The translations under genes were made by a program, and so were the position numbers. The notes beneath the pieces are model-generated. The model ran no database searches, was not told the origin of the DNA, and worked only from the letters and a program-made list of their open reading frames with translations. From Tolypeutes matacus (Eukaryota > Chordata > Mammalia > Cingulata > Chlamyphoridae), in the NCBI GenBank assembly GCA_026826555.1, contig JAKSZT010053887.1, positions 62,846,167 to 62,910,166 of the forward strand: a stretch of 64,000 nt of DNA, given 5' to 3'. Shown one piece after another: positions 58,170-64,000 of this stretch (position 1 is its first letter; every line of letters begins with the position of its first letter).

Positions 58170-58609
58170 TTTTTAAAGGATTTATTTACTTTTATCCATT
58201 TTTACCCCCACCCCCACCCCGTTTTTGCTGTTTCTGTGTCCATTCACTGGGCAACTCTCTGTACCCATTTCCTGCCCTCACTTCTTATCCTTTTCCTCCT
58301 CTCTTCTCTGGGATTCGATTCTCAGAATCTCCGATGTGGGAGAGAGGCATCCTACTGCGTGTACCACCTTAGTTCCTGGTTTTTCGGCATGTCTTGTCTT
58401 GGCTCTCCCTTGTGTCACTCTCTTGTTACGTCATCATCTTGCTGCATGGCTTGTGGAGACTGGCGGCACACCCGTGCACGGGGCCTAGCAGCCCATGCGC
58501 TTCCTATATTTTTCTTTTTTTAATTTATACCGGGAGGTCCCGGGGATCAAACCCAGGTTCCTAAATATGGGAGACTGATGCCCAGCCACCCGAGCCACAT
58601 CCGTCCCCC
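58170..58609 (-). mobile_element. Dimeric DAS-type SINE module within composite copy 2
   Basis: Antisense: accgggaggtcccggggatc and gggagactgatgcccagcc (first head), then ctgggattcgattctcagaa and gatgtgggagagaggcatcc (second head), then tttctgtgtccattcactgg. Positioned exactly as in composite copy 1. Confidence 0.85.
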
Positions 58610-58825
58610 TGCTATATCTCTTAAGGTTGACCAAAGATACAAAGTTACAATCTTTTCCCATACAGGATGGTCATATAATAAATCAGGCTTAGTTTATCAC
58701 CAGCATTCTAAAATCCAGATCTAGGGAGAAAAACTAGGTCTGGGGACACATGCATGGTTTCTAATACAGTGAATGTTTGGCCTACCCTGATTATCACAAA
58801 ATCAGGTCAGCGAGAATATTCGCGT
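58610..58825 (-). other. Unassigned 5' module of composite copy 2
   Basis: 216 bp, co-linear with 37300-37516. The two short inverted repeats are kept (agatctag … ctaggtct with one change; ctgatt … aatcag). There is no coding frame and no family match known to me. Confidence 0.6.
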
Positions 58826-58889
58826 CTAATAAACTCTTGCCTGAATCTTGGTCTGTCTCTGAGCCTCTTTAACCTGGGCTTTAAACACA

Positions 58890-59187
58890 GGGGTCCTTAA
58901 AAGTGGAAGAGAGAGACAGAAGAAGAAGTTTGGATTGATTAAATAGTGGAAAAGAACTTAACCCACCCTTGCTGGCTTTGAAGATGGAAAGCAGAACATG
59001 AGTCAAAGTAAGTGACCTCTAGAATCTGGAAAAAGCAAGAAAACAGATTTTCCTTTACAGCCCTCCCAAACTGACACTTGATTTTAGCCTAGTGAGACTT
59101 TTTACCTACAGAACTGTAAGATAATTTCTGTTGTTTTAAGCTAGAGTTTATGGTTATTTGTTAGCAGCCATATAAAACCAATACACT
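58890..59187 (+). mobile_element. MLT1-type MaLR LTR, 3' part, sense
   Basis: agtgacctctagaatctgga, aaaagcaagaaaacagattt, cttgattttagcctagtgag, ctacagaactgtaagataat and gttgttttaagctagagttt are in the order of MLT1-like LTRs, ending aaaaccaatacac. The 5' part is missing. Confidence 0.82.
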
Positions 59188-59545
59188 CAGTAAGTCAGAG
59201 AGTGACATTTTTAACTTGGGCTATTCCCATCTCCTTCTCTTTCCACCTCGGTGGTTTAGCAGCTAAAAACTGGCATCACTGCAGACAATGAAGACATCTG
59301 ACTGCTTTTGGAGCTCTGTTAAAATTACCATCCTCAGAGCACAGTCAATATTGTGTTAGAACTTAAAGCTACCTGGAAAATCTCTATTCTCAGATTGTGG
59401 TTTTATTTCATTTGACTCAGAGCTCAGTTTACAAGGGGGAGGAGGAGAGGCAGTAGGATGGGAGGAGGAGACCATGCCCAGGGCATTACTGAAACAATAG
59501 CAAAAAGGTGGCAACATCTCCACTGCTTATGGTTGTGATTTCAGT
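59188..59545. other. No recognised feature
   Basis: Unique-looking spacer with a G-rich patch near 59440 (gggggaggaggagaggcag). Confidence 0.45.
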
Positions 59546-61520
59546 TATGGCAAAGAACCTGTCCAGGAATTTATAAGAAAATCTGGAGGTCATAAGGATC
59601 TTCAAAAAGTTCCAACATATTCCTGGGGATCAAAAATTCTGCTTGCACTTATAAAGCTATGCAGGTGCCTGGGAAAAACTTTGGAAAGGAGAAGACACTA
59701 GTAACTCAACTCTGCTAAACTTGCGGCACTGGGAAATCTGGAAATGAAAGGTAAAGCTGTCTTGTAAAGTGCCTGAAGTTTGAAGACGTGCCTTCTCTAG
59801 CAGATCTCCTTGGCAAAAGGTGGAAGATACTTCAAAAGGCATTTAAGGAACTCCTCTAACCAATCATGGCCAACCCCTAAATTATACTGACCCAGTTAAG
59901 TATAGGACCTAGGAAGCCAGGCTTAAAAATAACTTAATGAAAAAAGGTTAGCAGAGAACTCAGTGGACACATTCTTTAGGGACTATGGAATCTACATAAT
60001 TACACCAAGAAAGTGCAAACAAATAAGCAGGAACAACAAATACCACCAACAAAAAACAACCATGTCAGTAGAGGAAATTAATACCAGAGTTATCACAATA
60101 CACTATCTAAAATGTCCAGTTTTAAGTTGAAATCATATAATACATGTAAAGAAACAAGATAATATGCCACATACTCAAGGAAAAAAGGAGCCAATAGAAA
60201 ATCATCCTGAAGAGGTCCAGATTTTGGATTTTTTGGACAAAGAACTTATTATATGTTCTGGTTTGAGTATTTTGTGGACCCCAGAAAATTATTTTCTTAA
60301 GCTAACCCATTCCTCTGCATGTAAGCCTATTGTATGTGGGACCTTTTGGTTAGATTTAAAGGATCTTTTGATTAGATCACTTCACTTAAAGGGATGTTGA
60401 TTAGATTGTGGGACCCAGGGTGGGTCCTAATCCTTTTACTGGAGTCTTATATAAACTGAAGACCTAAAGCAGAGACAGACAGAGAAAAAGAGCTACCATT
60501 TTTATCCTGCCATGTGAGAGAGGACTTCAGGTTCCCTTAAAGTCAATAGAAAGAGAAACTCTGAGAAGCTGAAAGATAGGTCAGAGGCTGGAATTATGAG
60601 AGCAGCTCAAAGCTGAAGAGACAAGGCTGGGGAGAGGTGAGCCATATGTCTAATCACCCAAAGCTAGCTCATGGAGGAAGTGAGCCCAGAGGAGATGGCA
60701 GAGACTGGCCACTATTTTGCCTTGCCACATGGCAGGAGTCCAGCGTCACCAGCAGCCGACCTTTGGTGAGACAGCATCTCTGATGATGCTTTGATGTGTA
60801 CATTTTTATAGCCTCAGAACTGTTAGAATTTACCCTAATAAATTCTCATTATAAAAGTGAACCCATTTCTGGTATTTTGCATTGGCAGCCATTATCAGAC
60901 TAAAGTATTATAAATATATTAAAAGAACTAAAGGAAAAACATGTTTAAAGAATTAAAGGAAAATATGACAATGATGTATCACTAATTAGAGACTATTGAT
61001 AAAGACATAGAAATTATAAATAAAACCAAATAGGTATTTTCAAGTTATAAAGTACAATAACTGAAATGAAAAACACTAGAGGGGCTTAACAGCAGATCTG
61101 ACCTGGAAGAAGAAAAAAAACTAGTGAATATGAAAATAGCCCAAAAGAGATTATCCAGTCTGCAGAACTGAAGGAAAAATTTTTTAAAAAATTAACAGAT
61201 CCTCTGAGGCCTGCAGGATACCACCAAGCATACCAATATATGGCAAATGGGAATCCCAGAGGGAGAAGAGAAAGAGAAAAAACAGAAAAGGTACTTGAAT
61301 TAATAATGGCTGAAAACTTGTAAAAATTGATGAAAAATACTAATCCACACTTTCAAAAAGCTCAACAAACTCTAAGTAGAATAAACTTGAAAAAATCCAT
61401 GCTTCAAACATCATTCAAATTGACAAAAGTCAAAGAAAAAGGGAAAATCTTGAAAGCAGCAAGTGAAATCAACTTACCATGTACAAGAAATCCTCAGTAA
61501 AATCAACAGCTGGCTTCTCC
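59546..61520 (+). mobile_element. L1M/HAL1-like 5' UTR and ORF1, sense, split by LTR I
   Basis: aggtgcctgggaaaaacttt and cactgggaaatctggaaatg fit an old L1 5' UTR. gtccagttttaagttgaaat, gcaaagaaacaagataat-like text and ttggattttttggacaaaga fit ORF1 upstream sequence. After LTR I the text continues as acaataactgaaatgaaaaa, gattatccagtctgcagaac, gaatcccagagggagaagag and tcttgaaagcagcaagtgaa (ORF1). Many stops. Ends near ctaagaaaccatg at about 61520. Confidence 0.75.
60254..60907 (+). mobile_element. MaLR-like solo LTR, copy I, perfect TSD
   Basis: Starts tgttctggtttgagtatttt, ends cagactaaagta. Contains a TATA-like tcttatataaactgaag near 60446 and polyadenylation signal taataaattctcattataaa near 60836. 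Perfect 5-bp TSD ttata at 60249-60253 and 60908-60912. The L1M ORF1 text reads straight across it. Confidence 0.93.
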
Positions 61521-61521
61521 T

Positions 61522-61850
61522 AAGAAACCATGTTTTATCTCTTTTATTAAAGCAGTTTTATTGACATATATTCACATACCATATAAGCTCTCCAAAATGT
61601 ACAATCAATTGGTTTAAGTATAATCAGAGTCATGCATTTATCACCACAATCAACTGTAAAACATTTTTATTACTCCAAAAAGAAAAATCCTGCACTCCTT
61701 AACAATCAAATCTCAATCCCTCTATACTTCTCCAGCCCTACATAACCACTAATCTATTTTTGTCTCTATAGATTTATTTATATTTACATTTTATATAAAT
61801 ATCATACAGTATGCAGTACTTTGTGTCTGGTTTCTTTCACTTAGCATAAT
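61522..61850 (-). mobile_element. Old L1 3' end fragment, antisense
   Basis: gttttattgacatatattca, atgcatttatcaccacaatc and gtctggtttctttcacttag are the L1MC/L1M 3' end in reverse. It is cut at ttagcataatg by the start (poly-T) of the next L1. Confidence 0.82.
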
Positions 61851-61911
61851 GTTTTTTAATTAGAGAAGTTGTAGGTTTTCAGAAAAGACATATAAAAAGA
61901 CAGTGTTCCCA

Positions 61912-62135
61912 TATGCCCCCTTATTGTTGACACTTTTCATTAGTGTGGTACCTTTGTTACAATTGATGAAAGAATATTAAAATAGTACTATTAACTACAG
62001 TCTATAGTTTACATTAGGTGTATTTTTCCATATACTACCCTATTATTAACACCTTGTAATAATGTTGTACATTTGTTATAATTCATGAAAGAACATTCAT
62101 ATACTTGTACTATTAACCCCAGTCCATCATCCACA
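61912..62135 (-). repeat. Tandem duplication within the L1 3' UTR
   Basis: tggtacctttgttacaattgatgaaagaatatt … actattaac and ttgtacatttgttataattcatgaaagaacatt … actattaac repeat with a period of about 120 bp (61945-62010 and 62063-62120). Other L1 tails in the window show only one copy of this block. Confidence 0.7.
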
Positions 62136-62419
62136 GCAGGGTTCACTGTGTTATACAGTCCTATGTTTTATCTTCTAGTGTAAACATGACCCAAAACCAC
62201 CCTTTCAATCACATTCACATACATAATTCAGTGCTGTTAATTACACTCATAATATTGTGCTACTATCACTACCATCCATTTCCAAACCTTTACAATCAAC
62301 CTAAATCCAAATTCTGTACAAATTAAGCATGAGCTCACCCATTTTGTACCCCCAATCTATTCCCTGGTAACCTATAATCTACATTCTAATGCTATAAGTT
62401 TGCTTATTAAAATTAGTTC

Positions 62420-64000
62420 ATATCTTCAATGAAATCATATAATACTTGTCCATTTGTGTCTGGCTTATGTCACTCAGCATAATGTCCTCAAGGTTCATTC
62501 ACATTGTCGCATGCATCAGGACTTCTTTCCTTTCTACGACTGAATAACATTCCATTATATGTATATACCACATTTTGTTTGTCCATTCCTTAGTTGATGC
62601 ACACTTGGATTGCTTCCATCTTTTGGCAATTGTGAATAATGCCACTATGAACATCAGTGTGCAAATATCTGTTCAAGTCCCTGCTTTCAGTGTTTCTGGG
62701 TGTATACTTAGTAGTGGAATTGCTGGGTCATATGATAATTTTATATTTAGTTTGCTGAAAAACTACTTAACTGTCTCCCACAGCGGCTGTACAATTTTAA
62801 ATTCCCACCACCAATGAATGAGTGTTCCTATTACTCCACATCCTCTTCAACACTTGTAGTTTTCTGTGTTTTTAATAGTAGCCATTCTAAAGGGCATGAA
62901 ATGGTGTCTCGTTGTGGTTTGATTTGCATTTCCCTTATAGCTGGTAATGTTGAATATCTTTTATCTTTTCATGTGCTTTTTAGCCATTTCTATATCCGCT
63001 TTGGAAAATGTCTATTCAAGTCTTTTGTCCATTTTTTTGAACTGGGTTTTTTGTCTTTTTATTGTTGAGTTGTAGGATTTCTTTATATATTCTGGATATT
63101 AAATCCTTATTGGATATGTGGTTTCCAAATATTTTCTTCCATCCAGTGGGTTGTCTTTTCACTTTTGTGACAACGTCTTTTGATGCACAAAAGTTTTTAA
63201 TTTTGAGGAGGTCCCCTTCATCTATTTTTTTTTCCTTTTGTTGCTTGTGCTTTGCGTATAAAGTCTAAGGAACCATTGCCTAACACAAGTTCCTGAAGAT
63301 GCTTCCCTACATTTTCTTCTAGGAATTTTATAAACCTGTTTCTTATATTTAGGTCTTTTATCCATTTCAAGTAAATTTTTGTGTATTGGTGTGAAATAGG
63401 GGTCCTCTTTCGTTCTTTTGCATATCAATATCGGTTCTCCCAGCACCATTTGCTGAAAAGACTATTCCTTCCTAGGTGAATGGACTTGGCAGCCTTATAA
63501 AAAATGAATGGGTTATAAATATCCTCATATTTCTATTATTGAACTCTCAGTTCAGTTCCCCTGGTTGATATATCTATCCTTATGCCAGCACCATGCTGTT
63601 TTGATCACTGCAGCATTGTAATATGCTTTAAAGTCAGGAAGCATTAGTCCTCCGACTTTGTTCTTCTTTTTCAAGATGTTTTTTTGGCTATTTGGGGGCA
63701 AATTACCATTCCAAATAAATTTGATAATTGGCTTTTTCAGTTCTGCAAAGTAGACTGTTAGAGTTTTGAGTGGGATTGCATTAAATCTGTAAATCAGTTT
63801 GGGTAGGATTAACATCTTAATGGTATTTAGTCTTCTGATTATAGATTGTCCTTCCATTTTTTTTAGGTCTTCTTTGATTTCTTTTAACAACGCTTTATAG
63901 TTTTCTGTCTATAAGCCATTTACATCCTTGGTTAAATTTATGTCAACATATTTGTTGTTTTAGTTGCTATTGTAAATGGAATTCTTTTCTTGATTTCCTC
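62420..64000 (-). pseudogene. L1 ORF2 C-terminal region, partial
   Basis: The best preserved piece is 63552-63890, an open 112-codon stretch with KMLILPKLIYRFNAIP, IKFIWNG and GGLMLPDFKAYYNAAVIKTA, the segment after the RT domain of ORF2p. A 75-codon piece at 63222-63449 also belongs to it. Frameshifts separate the pieces. The catalytic RT core lies outside the window. Confidence 0.85.

Larger units (their letters stand above)
57930..58825 (-). mobile_element. Composite SINE/L1-tail retrotransposon, copy 2
   Basis: 896 bp, same order as copy 1. The 5' module (58825-58610, 216 bp) is about 88 percent like copy 1 by eye. Then comes a dimeric DAS-type SINE (58609 to about 58170), then the L1 3' UTR tail and poly(A) (58169-57930). 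TSD ctaataaactctt at 57917-57929 and 58826-58838, perfect over 13 bp. Starts ACGCGAATATTCTCGCTG, the CpG-containing version of the copy 1 start. Inserted at the polyadenylation signal of an ERV1-like LTR. Confidence 0.88.
57584..58887 (+). mobile_element. ERV1-like (gammaretrovirus-type) solo LTR, split by composite copy 2
   Basis: The left part 57584-57929 starts tgttagactgtaacttactg and reaches cctaataaactctt. The right part 58839-58887 continues gcctgaatcttggtctgtct and ends near gggctttaaaca. The aataaactcttgcctgaatc layout (polyadenylation signal then a U5-like tail) is typical of class I LTRs. Without the insert it is about 395 bp. The exact 3' border and a TSD are unclear. No internal viral sequence is present. 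Confidence 0.7.
61851..64000 (-). mobile_element. LINE-1 3' UTR and ORF2 C-terminal half, antisense, runs out of window
   Basis: It begins with a T-run and aattagagaagttgtaggtt (the L1 3' UTR terminus in reverse), includes a duplicated 3' UTR block (61912-62135) and then ORF2 from about 62420 leftwards in gene sense. Recognisable ORF2 text: taatgtcctcaaggttcatt, gtatatacttagtagtgga, ttgctgggtcatatgataa and tttatatattctggatatt. The element continues beyond 64000. Confidence 0.9.

Noticed and set aside
36593..58825. Segmental duplication explaining the two composite copies
   Set aside because: Flanking sequences are unrelated and each copy has its own target-site duplication.
63552..63890. 112-codon minus-strand frame
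   Set aside because: It is the C-terminal part of L1 ORF2, not a host gene.

Overview
This window is non-coding, repeat-dense mammalian nuclear DNA. It is AT-rich, CpG-poor and full of retrotransposons. I find no host protein-coding gene, rRNA, snRNA or functional tRNA gene. Every long open frame I examined lies in, or opposite, a transposable element or a simple repeat. The tRNA-derived SINEs are of the DAS type known from armadillos, sloths and anteaters (heads reading gatgtggctcaag...ggttcgattcc followed by gggacctcc). The window therefore most likely comes from a xenarthran (armadillo or sloth); the species is inference.

Layout. 1-1913: 5' end of an antisense L1 with a tandem-monomer promoter. 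2.2-9.2 kb: ancient L2, MIR and L1M remnants, one MaLR-like solo LTR that splits a GGAA microsatellite, and sparse unique DNA. 9.2-26.7 kb: L1M pieces, a dimeric SINE, a hAT relic, solo LTRs, an ERV1-like LTR inside L1M, and an MLT1-type LTR inside a MIR. 26.9-33.6 kb: a deeply nested island in which antisense L1M DNA is interrupted by a hAT MITE, three SINEs and four solo LTRs, many with readable target-site duplications (TSDs). 34.4-38.4 kb: an LTR nested inside another LTR, then an L1ME-like block holding the first copy of an unusual composite retrotransposon. 39.8-46.5 kb: a structurally full-length but dead L1 with TSDs. 50.6-55.2 kb: a second L1 promoter type (antisense), a solo LTR and a sense ORF2 block. 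57.2-58.9 kb: L1 tail, then an ERV1-like LTR holding the second composite copy. 59.5-64 kb: L1M DNA with a solo LTR, then an antisense L1 that leaves the window.

Main candidate for something new: two copies (36593-37516 and 57930-58825, both minus strand) of a composite element of about 0.9 kb. It has a 5' module of about 216 bp that I cannot assign, then a dimeric DAS-type SINE, then an L1 3'-UTR tail with poly(A). Each copy has its own 13-bp TSD and both begin at the same 5' nucleotide. That points to a propagating non-autonomous family, SVA-like in architecture, rather than one SINE that happened to land in an L1. Other notable points are two unrelated L1 monomer promoters (about 110 bp and about 57 bp), ten solo LTRs of one MaLR-like family with no internal sequence, and several clean relative-age relationships from nesting.

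Family names come from recognising consensus-like text by eye, without a database search. Boundaries marked approximate may be off by tens of bases.
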